Notes: a model not told the origin generated them from the sequence alone. A stretch of DNA of 64,000 bases from Megaustenia siamemsis (GCA_032433765.1 JAVIAB010000160.1:11351436-11415435), one strand, 5' to 3'. Shown: positions 1-11,765, counted from the first letter of the stretch. Numbers and translations: made by a program.

Positions 1-3000
1 GTATGACTATGTGGACTTGTGACCTCTTATGTTTGAGAGTTTGTATGACTATGTGGACTTGTGACCTCTTATGTTTGAGAGTTTGTATGACTATGTGGAC
101 TTGTGACCTCTTATGTTTGAGAGTTTGTATGGCTATGTGGACTTGTGACCTCTTCTGTTTGAGAGTTTGTATGGCTGTGTGGACTTGTGACCTCTTCTGT
201 TTGAGAGTTTGTATGGCTATGTGGACTTGTGACCTCTTCTGTTTGAGAGTTTGTATGGCTATGTGGACTTGTGACCTCTTATGTTTGAGAGTTTGTATGA
301 CTATGTGGACTTGTGACCTCTTATGTTTGAGAGTTTGTATGGCTGTGTGAACTTGTGACCTCTTCTGTGTTGAGAGTTTGTATGGCTATGTGGACTTGTG
401 ACCTCTTATGTTTGAGAGTTTGTATGGCTATGTGGACTTGTGACCTCTTATGTTTGAGAGTTTGTATGACTATGTGGACTTGTGACCTCTTATGTTTGAG
501 AGTTTGTATGGCTGTGTGAACTTGTGACCTCTTCTGTGTTGAGAGTTTGTATGGCTATGTGGACTTGTGACCTCTTCTGTGTTGAGAGTGTGTATGGCTA
601 TGTGGACTTGTGACCTCTTATGTTTGAGAGTTTGTATGGCTATGTGGACTTGTGACCTCTTCTGTGTTGAGAGTTTGTATGGCTATGTGGACTTGTGACC
701 TCTTATGTTTGAGAGTGTGTATGGCTATGTGGACTTGTGACCTCTTCTGTGTTGAGAGTTTGTATGGCTATGTGGACTTGTGACCTCTTCTGTGTTGAGA
801 GTGTGTATGGCTATGTGGACTTGTGACCTCTTCTGTGTTGAGAGTTTGTATGGCTGTGTGGACTTGTGACCTCTTCTGTGTTGAGAGTTTGTATGACTAT
901 GTGAACTTGTGACCTCTTATGTTTGAGAGTGTGTATGGCTATGTGGACTTGTGACCTCTTCTGTGTTGAGAGTTTGTATGGCTATGTGGACTTGTGACCT
1001 CTTCTGTGTTGAGAGTTTGTATGACTATGTGGACTTGTGACCTCTTATGTTTGAGAGTTTGTATGGCTGTGTGGACTTGTGACCTCTTATGTTTGAGAGT
1101 TTGTATGGCTATGTGAACTTGTGACCTCTTCTGTGTTGAGAGTTTGTATGACTATGTGGACTTGTGACCTCTTATGTTTGAGAGTTTGTATGGCTATGTG
1201 GACTTGTGACCTCTTCTGTGTTGAGAGTTTGTATGACTATGTGGACTTGTGACCTCTTATGTTTGAGAGTTTGTATGGCTGTGTGGACTTGTGACCTCTT
1301 ATGTTTGAGAGTTTGTATGGCTATGTGAACTTGTGACCTCTTCTGTGTTGAGAGTTTGTATGACTATGTGGACTTGTGACCTCTTATGTTTGAGAGTTTG
1401 TATGACTATGTGGACTTGTGACCTCTTCTGTTTGAGAGTTTGTATGGCTATGTGGACTTGTGACCTCTTCTGTTTGAGAGTTTGTATGGCTATGTGGACT
1501 TGTGACCTCTTCTGTTTGAGAGTTTGTATGGCTATGTGGACTTGTGACCTCTTCTGTTTGAGAGTTTGTATGACTATGTGGACTTGTGACCTCTTATGTT
1601 TGAGAGTTTGTATGGCTATGTGGACTTGTGACCTCTTCTGTTTGAGAGATTGTATGGCTGTGTGGACTTGTGACCTCTTCTGTGTTGAGAGTTTGTATGA
1701 CTATGTGGACTTGTGACCTCTTATGTTTGAGAGTTTGTATGACTATGTGGACTTGTGACCTCTTATGTTTGAGAGTTTGTATGACTATGTGGACTTTTGA
1801 CCTCTTTTGTTTGAGAGTTTGTATGGCTATGTGGACTTGTGACCTCTTCTGTTTGAGAGTTTGTATGGCTGTGTGGACTTGTGACCTCTTCTGTTTGAGA
1901 GTTTGTATGGCTATGTGGACTTGTGACCTCTTCTGTTTGAGAGTTTGTATGGCTATGTGGACTTGTGACCTCTTATGTTTGAGAGTTTGTATGACTATGT
2001 GGACTTGTGACCTCTTATGTTTGAGAGTTTGTATGGCTGTGTGAACTTGTGACCTCTTCTGTGTTGAGAGTTTGTATGGCTATGTGGACTTGTGACCTCT
2101 TATGTTTGAGAGTTTGTATGGCTATGTGGACTTGTGACCTCTTATGTTTGAGAGTTTGTATGACTATGTGGACTTGTGACCTCTTATGTTTGAGAGTTTG
2201 TATGGCTGTGTGAACTTGTGACCTCTTCTGTGTTGAGAGTTTGTATGGCTATGTGGACTTGTGACCTCTTCTGTGTTGAGAGTGTGTATGGCTATGTGGA
2301 CTTGTGACCTCTTATGTTTGAGAGTTTGTATGGCTATGTGGACTTGTGACCTCTTCTGTGTTGAGAGTTTGTATGGCTATGTGGACTTGTGACCTCTTAT
2401 GTTTGAGAGTGTGTATGGCTATGTGGACTTGTGACCTCTTCTGTGTTGAGAGTTTGTATGGCTATGTGGACTTGTGACCTCTTCTGTGTTGAGAGTGTGT
2501 ATGGCTATGTGGACTTGTGACCTCTTCTGTGTTGAGAGTTTGTATGGCTGTGTGGACTTGTGACCTCTTCTGTGTTGAGAGTTTGTATGACTATGTGAAC
2601 TTGTGACCTCTTATGTTTGAGAGTGTGTATGGCTATGTGGACTTGTGACCTCTTCTGTGTTGAGAGTTTGTATGGCTATGTGGACTTGTGACCTCTTCTG
2701 TGTTGAGAGTGTGTATGGCTATGTGGACTTGTGACCTCTTCTGTGTTGAGAGTTTGTATGGCTGTGTGGACTTGTGACCTCTTCTGTGTTGAGAGTTTGT
2801 ATGACTATGTGAACTTGTGACCTCTTCTGTTTGAGAGTTTGTATGGCTATGTGGACTTGTGACCTCTTCTGTTTGAGAGTTTGTATGGCTATGTGGACTT
2901 GTGACCTCTTCTGTTTGAGAGTTTGTATGACTATGTGGACTTGTGACCTCTTATGTTTGAGAGTTTGTATGGCTATGTGGACTTGTGACCTCTTCTGTTT

Positions 3001-6000
3001 GAGAGATTGTATGGCTGTGTGGACTTGTGACCTCTTCTGTGTTGAGAGTTTGTATGACTATGTGGACTTGTGACCTCTTATGTTTGAGAGTTTGTATGAC
3101 TATGTGGACTTGTGACCTCTTATGTTTGAGAGTTTGTATGACTATGTGGACTTTTGACCTCTTATGTTTGAGAGTTTGTATGGCTATGTGGACTTGTGAC
3201 CTCTTCTGTTTGAGAGTTTGTATGGTTGTGTGGACTTGTGACCTCTTCTGTTTGAGAGTTTGTATGGCTATGTGGACTTGTGACCTCTTCTGTTTGAGAG
3301 TTTGTATGGCTATGTGGACTTGTGACCTCTTATGTTTGAGAGTTTGTATGACTATGTGGACTTGTGACCTCTTATGTTTGAGAGTTTGTATGGCTGTGTG
3401 AACTTGTGACCTCTTCTGTGTTGAGAGTTTGTATGGCTATGTGGGCTTGTGACCTCTTATGTTTGAGAGTTTGTATGGCTATGTGGACTTGTGACCTCTT
3501 ATATTTGAGAGTTTGTATGACTATGTGGACTTGTGACCTCTTATGTTTGAGAGTTTGTATGGCTGTGTGAACTTGTGACCTCTTCTGTGTTGAGAGTTTG
3601 TATGGCTATGTGGACTTGTGACCTCTTCTGTGTTGAGAGTGTGTATGGCTATGTGGACTTGTGACCTCTTATGTTTGAGAGTTTGTATGGCTATGTGGAC
3701 TTGTGACCTCTTCTGTGTTGAGAGTTTGTATGGCTATGTGGACTTGTGACCTCTTATGTTTGAGAGTGTGTATGGCTATGTGGACTTGTGACCTCTTCTG
3801 TGTTGAGAGTTTGTATGGCTATGTGGACTTGTGACCTCTTCTGTGTTGAGAGTGTGTATGGCTATGTGGACTTGTGACCTCTTCTGTGTTGAGAGTTTGT
3901 ATGGCTGTGTGGACTTGTGACCTCTTCTGTGTTGAGAGTTTGTATGACTATGTGAACTTGTGACCTCTTCTGTGTTGAGAGTTTGTATGACTATGTGGAC
4001 TTGTGACCTCTTATGTTTGAGAGTTTGTATGGCTATGTGGACTTGTGACCTCTTCTGTTTGAGAGTTTGTATGGCTATGTGGACTTGTGACCTCTTCTGT
4101 TTGAGAGTTTGTATGGCTATGTGGACTTGTGACCTCTTCTGTTTGAGAGTTTGTATGACTATGTGGACTTGTGACCTCTTATGTTTGAGAGTTTGTATGG
4201 CTATGTGGACTTGTGACCTCTTCTGTTTGAGAGATTGTATGGCTGTGTGGACTTGTGACCTCTTCTGTGTTGAGAGTTTGTATGACTATGTGGACTTGTG
4301 ACCTCTTATGTTTGAGAGTTTGTATGACTATGTGGACTTGTGACCTCTTATGTTTGAGAGTTTGTATGATTATGTGGACTTTTGACCTCTTATGTTTGAG
4401 AGTTTGTATGGCTATGTGGACTTGTGACCTCTTCTGTTTGAGAGTTTGTATGGCTGTGTGGACTTGTGACCTCTTCTGTTTGAGAGTTTGTATGGCTATG
4501 TGGACTTGTGACCTCTTCTGTTTGAGAGTTTGTATGGCTATGTGGACTTGTGACCTCTTATGTTTGAGAGTTTGTATGACTATGTGGACTTGTGACCTCT
4601 TATGTTTGAGAGTTTGTATGGCTGTGTGAACTTGTGACCTCTTCTGTGTTGAGAGTTTGTATGGCTATGTGGACTTGTGACCTCTTATGTTTGAGAGTTT
4701 GTATGGCTATGTGGACTTGTGACCTCTTATGTTTGAGAGTTTGTATGACTATGTGGACTTGTGACCTCTTATGTTTGAGAGTTTGTATGGCTGTGTGAAC
4801 TTGTGACCTCTTCTGTGTTGAGAGTTTGTATGGCTATGTGGACTTGTGACCTCTTCTGTGTTGAGAGTGTGTATGGCTATGTGGACTTGTGACCTCTTAT
4901 GTTTGAGAGTTTGTATGGCTATGTGGACTTGTGACCTCTTCTGTGTTGAGAGTTTGTATGGCTATGTGGACTTGTGACCTCTTATGTTTGAGAGTGTGTA
5001 TGGCTATGTGGACTTGTGACCTCTTCTGTGTTGAGAGTTTGTATGGCTATGTGGACTTGTGACCTCTTCTGTGTTGAGAGTGTGTATGGCTATGTGGACT
5101 TGTGACCTCTTCTGTGTTGAGAGTTTGTATGGCTGTGTGGACTTGTGACCTCTTCTGTGTTGAGAGTTTGTATGACTATGTGAACTTGTGACCTCTTCTG
5201 TGTTGAGAGTTTGTATGACTATGTGGACTTGTGACCTCTTATGTTTGAGAGTTTGTATGGCTATGTGGACTTGTGACCTCTTTTGTTTGAGAGTTTGTAT
5301 GGCTATGTGGACTTGTGACCTCTTCTGTGTTGAGAGTGTGTATGGCTATGTGGACTTGTGACCTCTTCTGTTTGAGAGTTTGTATGACTATGTGGACTTG
5401 TGACCTCTTATGTTTGAGAGTTTGTATGACTATGTGGACTTGTGACCTCTTCTGTTTGAGAGTTTGTATGGCTATGTGGACTTGTGACCTCTTCTGTGTT
5501 GAGAGTTTGTATGACTATGTGGACTTGTGACCTCTTATGTTTGAGAGTTTGTATGGCTGTGTGGACTTGTGACCTCTTATGTTTGAGAGTTTGTATGGCT
5601 ATGTGAACTTGTGACCTCTTCTGTGTTGAGAGTTTGTATGACTATGTGGACTTGTGACCTCTTATGTTTGAGAGTTTGTATGGCTATGTGGACTTGTGAC
5701 CTCTTCTGTGTTGAGAGTTTGTATGGCTATGTGGACTTGTGACCTCTTATGTTTGAGAGTTTGTATGGCTGTGTGGACTTGTGACCTCTTATGTTTGAGA
5801 GTTTGTATGGCTATGTGAACTTGTGACCTCTTCTGTGTTGAGAGTTTGTATGACTATGTGGACTTGTGACCTCTTATGTTTGAGAGTTTGTATGACTATG
5901 TGGACTTGTGACCTCTTATGTTTGAGAGTTTGTATGGCTGTGTGAACTTGTGACCTCTTCTGTGTTGAGAGTTTGTATGGCTGTGTGGACTTGTGACCTC

Positions 6001-6675
6001 TTCTCTTTGAGAGTTTGTATGGCTGTGTGAACTTGTGACCTCTTCTGTGTTGAGAGTTTGTATGGCTGTGTGGACTTGTGACCTCTTCTGTGTTGAGAGT
6101 TTGTATGGCTATGTGGACTTGTGACCTCTTCTGTGTTGAGAATTTGTATGGCTGTGTGAACTTGTGACCTCTTCTGTGTTGAGAGTTTGTATGGTTGTGT
6201 GGACTTGTGACCTCTTCTGTGTTGAGAGTTTGTATGGCTGTGTGGACTTGTGACCTCTTCTGTGTTGAGAGTTTGTATGGCTATGTGGACTTGTGACCTC
6301 TTCTGTGTTGAGAGTTTGTATGGCTGTGTGGACTTGTGACCTCTTATGTTTGAGAGTTTGTATGGCTGTGTGGACTTGTGACCTCTTCTGTGTTGAGAAT
6401 TTGTATGGCTATGTGGACTTGTGACCTCTTCTGTGTTGAGAGTTTGTATGGCTGTGTGGACTTGTGACCTCTTCTGTGTTGAGAGTTTGTATGGCTGTGT
6501 GGACTTGTGACCTCTTCTGTGTTGAGAGTTTGTATGGCTGTGTGGACTTGTGACCTCTTCTGTGTTGAGAGTTTGTATGGCTATGTGGACTTGTGACCTC
6601 TTCTGTGTTGAGAGTTTGTATGGCTGTGTGGACTTGTGACCTCTTCTGTGTTGAGAGTTTGTATGGCTGTGTGGA
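1..6675. repeat. 42/43-bp satellite array with higher-order repeats
   Basis: About 157 head-to-tail copies of a unit containing gtggacttgtgacctctt and ttgagagtttgtatgg. Two unit lengths alternate: 42 bp (..ttatgtttgagag) and 43 bp (..ttctgtgttgagag). The extra base shifts frame, so runs of 42-bp units leave reading frames of 14-residue periodicity (MTMWTCDLLCLRVC) that end at 43-bp units. Blocks of units recur in the same order: the same junction lies near 344, 2038, 3395 and 4623, spacings of about 1694, 1357 and 1228 bp. The array starts before the window and ends abruptly at 6675. It is non-coding satellite, not a gene. Confidence 0.97.
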
Positions 6676-7065
6676 GTGACATTGCTTCTGCCCTATAATG
6701 TGTCCACCATTCTCCGACTGGAATAGAGTAAAATTTTTTCCATCTACTTGGGTTGACTATATGGATTCCACTACATTCCTTTTCTGGGGCTTCAGCTGCG
6801 GATCCATTCGTGAAAACCCGTGTCCATAAAGTCTTTGGGATATTTTTCCTGGAGCATGATCAGTGATAGTGCTCTCATTTCGATCTCAGACTACTCATTT
6901 CTCATTTTTGGGAGATTATTCCTGGATCAGCTGTGATTATTTTCGTGAGACACACTCTCAAGTCGATTCATTAAAAGTAAAAAAAATCGTATCTAATCTT
7001 TGAATATGGAAGGAAATGTGTCCGGTAATAGTAAACTGGGCAGCACTTTCCATAAAATGTTTATT
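6676..7065. other. unassigned spacer
   Basis: Single-copy-looking sequence between the satellite and a LINE tail. I see no open frame, splice-bounded exon or repeat in it. Confidence 0.5.
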
Positions 7066-7320
7066 TTAGTTAAGTTTAGTTAAGTTTAGTTTAGTCTAGT
7101 CCAGTCCAGTCTAGTCAAGTCTAGTCTAGTCTAGTCTAGTCTAGTCTAGTCTAGTCTAGTTTAGTCTAGTTTAGTTTAGTTTAGTTTCGTTCACGGATCA
7201 TTCTCATTGCACATCGACCATGTCCGTAAGTGCTGAGATCTCCTCCCCAGTATGTCCCTCACTCAGTGCGTGGAGACTGTTGACTCTATTTTCAACAAAA
7301 TGTGCCCATAAGAAGTAGAG
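7066..7320 (-). mobile_element. 3' end of RT-RNase H LINE (family I) with pentamer tail
   Basis: On the minus strand a degraded frame reads VRDILGRRSQHLRTWS then CNENDP, matching the C-terminus of the element at 19358-21520 (LRELLRRGSEHLWTCSECN, then DDDP). A tail of about 120 bp of TAGTC/TAGTT pentamers (7066-7190) follows the coding end directly, so the microsatellite is best read as the LINE's 3' tail. At least one in-frame stop is present. Confidence 0.65.
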
Positions 7321-7504
7321 GCCCACTCCAAGACGGAAGACAATAATTCTACGACATACTTCTGTCATTTCATTATTTCAAATATTCATCGAAAATTTTT
7401 GCTTACCTTTCTTCGTTTATTCAGCTCTTCTCTAATCCCAATAATGAATACGTTAATAATTTGTGTAGATTATAAAATTGCTAAGCATTTATCTCCACAT
7501 TATT

Positions 7505-8258
7505 GGCCCAGGCATAGCAAGCAAGCTGAATAGACTAAGGTGGCTGGACCATGTAAGAAGAATGGCAAACATTCGTATTCCAAAACAAGTATTGTATGAC
7601 GAATTTAAGGGCGGACCAGTTCTGAGATATAAGGATGTTTGCAGGGCTTCCTTGAGGGAATTTTCTATCAGCGAAAGAAACTGGGGAAATGTAGCCGCGA
7701 ATCGTAGTACATGGAGAGCAAACATAAAAAATGGCACAGCAACTTTCGAGATAGTGCCAATATCAAATTCAGAAGACAAAAGGTGCAAGAGATAAAGAGA
7801 CAAGGCCAGGTACCGCAAATACACCGTGCTCGTTCTGTGGATGGATCTGTCTGTCCAGGATTGGCAAATTCAGCCACGAGAGAAGATGTTCAGTAAAGCA
7901 GCACCCAGTATGAAACACTAATGCTTTACCGAACTACTGTAAGTAAAAATGTAAAGTACCCTCGTCACGCCAAGTGGCTTATAGGGAATATGGTGTTAGT
8001 GACCATACATTTACAGACCTTAGGCACATGATTTTTGGGGTAAAGTGGTCGGTATTACGCCCGTGCCCTTTAATTTCCCAGAAAAAAATCCGGTACCCAT
8101 TAAAGGCTGGGTGAATTGGAACCGTCGGTTGGGATCGAACCCTACCTCTTGTCCTTTGTAGTCCAGCTCACTAACCACTGAGCTATCGCGGCTCCCTACC
8201 GAACTACTGACTTATCATGATTGCTTGCTACCAACCGTCTGTCAAGACGCCTAAGGCC
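7505..8258 (+). mobile_element. LINE family Z 3' fragment with C-terminal zinc finger
   Basis: A partial non-LTR retrotransposon C-terminus. It shows RLRWLDHVRRMANIRIPKQ, then RYKDVCRASLREFSISERN and NRSTWRANIKN, followed in another frame by a CCHC-type finger (CSFCGWICLSRIGKFSHERR, then C). This is the usual tail of endonuclease-reverse transcriptase LINEs. The copy is 5'-truncated and frameshifted between the basic region and the finger. Its 3' UTR is interrupted by the SINE at 7940-8196 and resumes at 8210. Confidence 0.75.
7940..8196 (-). mobile_element. tRNA-derived SINE (SINE-1), full length with TSD
   Basis: Minus-strand SINE. Head: gggagccgcgatagctcagt (A-box-like TAGCTCAGTGG), then a B box (GGTTCGATCCC). 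The body contains a cggcacgggcgtaata-like stretch and the tail is tactttact-like. It is flanked by the 13-bp direct repeat taccgaactactg at 7927-7939 and 8197-8209. The paralogous LINE Z at 43512-43957 has the same region uninterrupted, confirming an insertion. Confidence 0.93.
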
Positions 8259-8327
8259 ATATATATATAGAGAGAGAGAGAGAATAAAAGTTCATAAAGA
8301 TTTAACCACAAAAAAAGGATGTCTGAC

Positions 8328-8400
8328 CTGCAACTTTAGACGAGATTCCTTCCAGCAACACCTGGCTTTTGTTTGACAACTCTGGGTCGTCCATTATAAC
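8328..8400 (-). CDS. candidate exon, YWTD-like protein (partial)
   Basis: A 73-bp minus-strand interval with acceptor atgtttcag before 8400 and donor gtcaga after 8328. It encodes VIMDDPELSNKSQVLLEGIS then SKVA, entering in phase 0 and leaving in phase 1. Joined after the exon at 8702-8812 it reads like part of an LDL-receptor class B repeat (DRLKSHLL then VIMDDPE, then LLEGISSKVAG). Its length and phase suit a real internal exon. The gene is not identified. The downstream exon should lie below 7 kb or outside the window, beyond the LINE/SINE block. Confidence 0.5.
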
Positions 8401-8424
8401 CTGAAACATGTTCAAATGGTGATC

Positions 8425-8560
8425 CCTAACATAACAGCAATAGAACAACATAACAGTAACAGATTAACATAACAGTAACAGATCAACATAACAGCAGCAG
8501 ACCAACATTAACAGCAGCAGACCAACATTAACAGCAGCAGACCAACATAACAACTGTTGA
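8425..8560. repeat. 19/20-bp tandem repeat
   Basis: About seven units of the type agatcaacataacagtaac drifting to agaccaacattaacagcagc, located in the putative intron between the candidate exons at 8328-8400 and 8702-8812. Confidence 0.85.
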
Positions 8561-8701
8561 GTCAGTAACAAAACCAGACTGCGATTAATGAAGCAAGTAG
8601 GCTTGTGGGGCACAACATAGGCAGACGACCTGTAGTTAACTTTTCCTGTCTGTCTGATTCTTCACATTAAGACAAAGAACATCAAAAACGGTGTGACTCA
8701 C

Positions 8702-8812
8702 CAGTAGATGAGATTTAAGTCTGTCTATGACGTAGTACTCCTTCCTTATGTGGTCGAAGTCAAGGGCCACCCACTGATGTGACGTCACCGGGGCACGCGC
8801 TATGTCTTCACT
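8702..8812 (-). CDS. candidate exon, YWTD/LDLR class B-like segment
   Basis: A 111-bp minus-strand exon with a pyrimidine-rich acceptor (ttattcctccaatcag) and a consensus donor (CTG then gtgagt). The 37 codons are open, phase 0 to 0, and include SHQWVALDFDHIRKEYYVID then RLKSHLL. The VALDFD...YYVID spacing resembles the start of an LDL-receptor class B (YWTD) blade, as in LRP-type receptors. Local GC content is higher than in flanking DNA. The assignment rests on motif resemblance only. Confidence 0.55.
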
Positions 8813-9018
8813 CTGATTGGAGGAATAAAATAACAAGGATTCAATAACAAAATAATTACAGTAATTGCAATAACAGGTTGTACAATTACTTGATCCATTC
8901 CATTACTAGTTTCCATCATCATGTGCAGCGACTGTCAATTCATTCATTTTAGAAGCCGTTGTCTTTTATTCTTCCTCTTCCTTCGAGCTTTTTTCTTCTT
9001 TACTTCCGCTCGCTGTCA

Positions 9019-9184
9019 GAAGGACGGGTTGTACATTGCCACGCAGCTGACACAGTTCGTCCGACATGAGACGACGTCAAAGCAGATTTCTGAAAGTATG
9101 TTCCTTGAAGCACCACGTGTACATGGTGTCTTGTTCAGCTCTGATTCACTGGCGCGACAGCTGCAGATCTCAAACTCATGCTAG
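9019..9184. other. GC-rich possible exon, strand unresolved
   Basis: On the plus strand a long polypyrimidine tract ending gctcgctgtcag precedes an open frame (KDGLYIATQLTQFVRHETTS, continuing to a stop at 9184), with a possible donor gtatgt near residue 26. On the minus strand a cysteine-rich frame of about 54 codons is open (HEFEICSCRASESELNKTPC, continuing) behind the acceptor ggttctgctag. Both strands look more exon-like than the surrounding AT-rich DNA, but neither frame is recognised. Confidence 0.3.
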
Positions 9185-9644
9185 CAGAACCCCTTCAACC
9201 ATGTCTCCGAGCACTAGACAACTTCGAATGATCTTCTCCTAATCACGTGATTATTTCCTTTCATGTCTTTTCTCTCTGCCTTTTTCGGTTTTTCTTTCAT
9301 TCCGAACTTTGTCTCTTTTCTCTCTTCAATTCTTCTACTACCCCCATTCGGGTGTCGAAGGAGATACAAAGTTCTGGTGCTCGTCATTTTCGCAGCTGAA
9401 ACCATTGTCATTTGATGTTGTATGTCCATCCTGTTCTGGGTCTGCCTCTTGCTACTCTCACTTCTCCTCTTTTGTATATATTCTTTGTATGGTATACAGT
9501 CACGTGGCATTCTTTCCAGATGTGCAAATCATTTATTTGTTGTTTCTGGATGTAGCTTAGTACTGGTTCAATGCAAGTTCTTTCGAAACTTATTTGTCAT
9601 TTTCTGTTTGTCGCTGAATGTTCTATAATTTTCTTCAAACATAA
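9185..9644. other. unassigned intron-like sequence
   Basis: Pyrimidine-rich plus-strand sequence. Short open frames occur on both strands but none has splice signals or a recognisable motif. Confidence 0.4.
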
Positions 9645-9698
9645 ACACACTACACACACGCACACACGCACGCACGCACGCACGCACACCCACACATC
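9645..9698. repeat. (CA)/(CGCA) microsatellite
   Basis: Alternating cacaca and cgcacgca tracts. Confidence 0.9.
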
Positions 9699-9725
9699 GC
9701 AGTTAAAATGTCACGCGTTCTACTT

Positions 9726-10105
9726 TCATTTGTTGTTTGCTTCTATTTTTCCACCAATCATTTTTACCTTCCTTTTCCTTTATTCCTTTCTTTAACTCTA
9801 CTTGTCATTTGTTGTTTGCTTCTATTTTTCCACCAATCATTTTTACCTTCCTTTTCCTTTATTCCTTTCTTTAACTCTACTTGTCATTTGTTGTTTGCTT
9901 CTATTTTTCCACCAATCATTTTTACCTTCCTTTTCCTTTATTCCTTTCTTTAACTCTACTTGTCATTTGTTGTTTGCTTCTATTTTTCCACCAATCATTT
10001 TTACCTTCCTTTTCCTTTATTCCTTTCTTTAACTCTACTTGTCATTTGTTGTTTACTTCTATTTTCCCATCTTTCATGTTTACCTTCCTTCCACCTGGTT
10101 ACTCT
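9726..10105. repeat. 79-bp minisatellite
   Basis: Four near-identical 79-bp units (starts 9726, 9805, 9884, 9963) and a diverged fifth from 10042. Each contains tcatttgttgtttgcttcta and a cttccttttcctttattcc pyrimidine tract. Confidence 0.95.
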
Positions 10106-10147
10106 TCACTCTGACGTTCCTTGTGACACACCTTTACCTGCTCTTAC

Positions 10148-10284
10148 CTTGCCACCTTTGTGCTCAGAGTTCAGCCGCTGTACCAGAGACCTGGGAGAAT
10201 CCCTCAGCAGCTTCAACCGTGTCTGTGACTTGTCACTAGTGACCACCGCGATGGAGGTCGTGGACTGGTCATCTGAGGCGATTG
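10148..10284 (-). CDS. candidate exon upstream of the YWTD-like exons
   Basis: A 137-bp minus-strand interval with acceptor gatcttctaaaatcag and a near-consensus donor (GGCAAG then gtaaga). It is open for 45 codons (IASDDQSTTSIAVVTSDKSQ, then TRLKLLRDSPRSLVQRLN and SEHKGGK), enters in phase 1 and leaves in phase 0, which fits direct splicing to 8702-8812. No domain recognised. The plus strand also has an acceptor-like site and an open frame here (SEFSRCTRDLGESLSSFN), so strand is not certain. Confidence 0.45.
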
Positions 10285-10287
10285 CTG

Positions 10288-10790
10288 ATTTTAGAAGATC
10301 AAAACTGGACTCAACATAAACGAATACATAAAGCTACATGGGTGTCACCAGATCAAAACTGGACTCAACATAAACGAATACATAAAGCTACATGGGTGTC
10401 ACCAGATCAAAACTGGACTCAACATAAACGAATACATAAAGCTACATGGGTGTCACCAGATCAAAACTGGACTCAACATAAACGAGTACATAAAGCTACA
10501 TAGGTGTCACCAGATCAAAACTGGACTCAACATAAACGAGTACATAAAGCTACATGGGTGTCACCAGATCAAAACTGGACTCAACATAAACGAGTACATA
10601 AAGCTACATGGGTGTCACCAGATCAAAACTGGACTCAACATAAACGAATACATAAAACTACATGGGTGTCACCAGATCAAAACTGGACTCAACATAAACG
10701 AGTACATAAAGCTACATGGGTGTCACCAGATCAAAACTGGACTCAACATAAACGAGTACATAAAGCTACATGGGTGTCACCAGATCAAAA
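10288..10790. repeat. 54-bp minisatellite
   Basis: About nine units of 54 bp containing gatcaaaactggactcaaca and aagctacatgggtgtcacca. The period is a multiple of three, so an 18-residue repeat stays open. The array abuts the acceptor side of the candidate exon at 10148-10284. Confidence 0.95.
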
Positions 10791-11029
10791 CCAGAGAACA
10801 GAATCTATATTTCACTGAATGACAGACTCATCTAATTTGTTATTCCAATTTACAAAAAACGTATCTAAAACTGAAACTCAAATTGTAAATGAGTTCTTAA
10901 AAGTTATTTCATAAAACTAACTTTGTTCGCTTCATAACAAAACTATTTTTTTACACCTTGTATTATTTGTACAAAGATCATTCTAAAGATTAACTCAGAA
11001 AACACAAGATTACTTCAATACCTACATCA

Positions 11030-11031
<2 letters not shown>

Positions 11032-11090
<59 letters not shown>
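11032..11090. repeat. (CT)n microsatellite
   Basis: About 29 uninterrupted CT dinucleotides. Confidence 0.98.
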
Positions 11091-11092
<2 letters not shown>

Positions 11093-11139
11093 GTTCAGGA
11101 CTCAATCAGAGTAAGGATTCCAGACTTTCATATGATGTC

Positions 11140-11430
11140 AGCTGTCAGGCTAAGTGTGTTGATCGCCCGCACAGACAGAACATCACAATTAGAGTCTGTC
11201 AGATCCACTCTGACTGAACACCCGTTAATATGTTGCACTGTGTTCTGCGCCAGTGGCCTAGTGCATCCGATTTCAGCCAGCATTTTATTCGGGTTTGCTT
11301 TCCCTAGCCTTTGATTGTCCCCAATCTTCCTGCAAGGCAGCAGATTGTCTTTTCTGTAGGGGGATTCTGCCCTTAGATGGTCGGCCCTCCCAGGTTTACG
11401 AGCACCATCTGCCCGAGTCACTAGAGGTGA
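11140..11430. repeat. diverged copy of dispersed repeat V
   Basis: The segment gtgcatccgatttcagcc and the following cttcc/ccctccc-rich part resemble the clearer copies at 16490-16900, 23735-24020 and 44195-44345. It is GC-richer than its surroundings and has a 97-codon open frame on the minus strand that I do not recognise. Confidence 0.35.
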
Positions 11431-11765
11431 CTAACACAGACATGCACACACAAAGATATAAGATGTGACTAACATCATATTACAAACAATATCTTTTATT
11501 AGGTTGATCATACAAGCCTTTTTAAACAGGACTTTTTTTTACCTGGCCGTGCCTTCGCTTTAAAAAAAATGTCAATTTTGGCTCCGTTTTTAATCAAATC
11601 TATTTATGTACATGAATACGATCAACTATAGATCACACGCTATGATTGTATATCAATATCATGGATACCAGAATCATGTATTGTCATGGGTTGTATCAAA
11701 TTGGTGTCACAGCGTGCCAGAAGTTTCATTACAATTGTTACAGAGAAAACTAAATTTGCTGACTT
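11431..11765. other. unassigned
   Basis: AT-rich sequence with no supported gene or repeat. Confidence 0.4.

Noticed and set aside
3..5530. Long open frames of 14-residue periodicity in the 42/43-bp satellite
   Set aside because: They follow from the 42-bp period and lack any start, splice or composition evidence; 43-bp units end them arbitrarily.
7066..7190. Telomere-like pentamers (TTAGT/TAGTC)
   Set aside because: Not TTAGGG or TTAGG, short, and positioned as the 3' tail of a family I LINE fragment.
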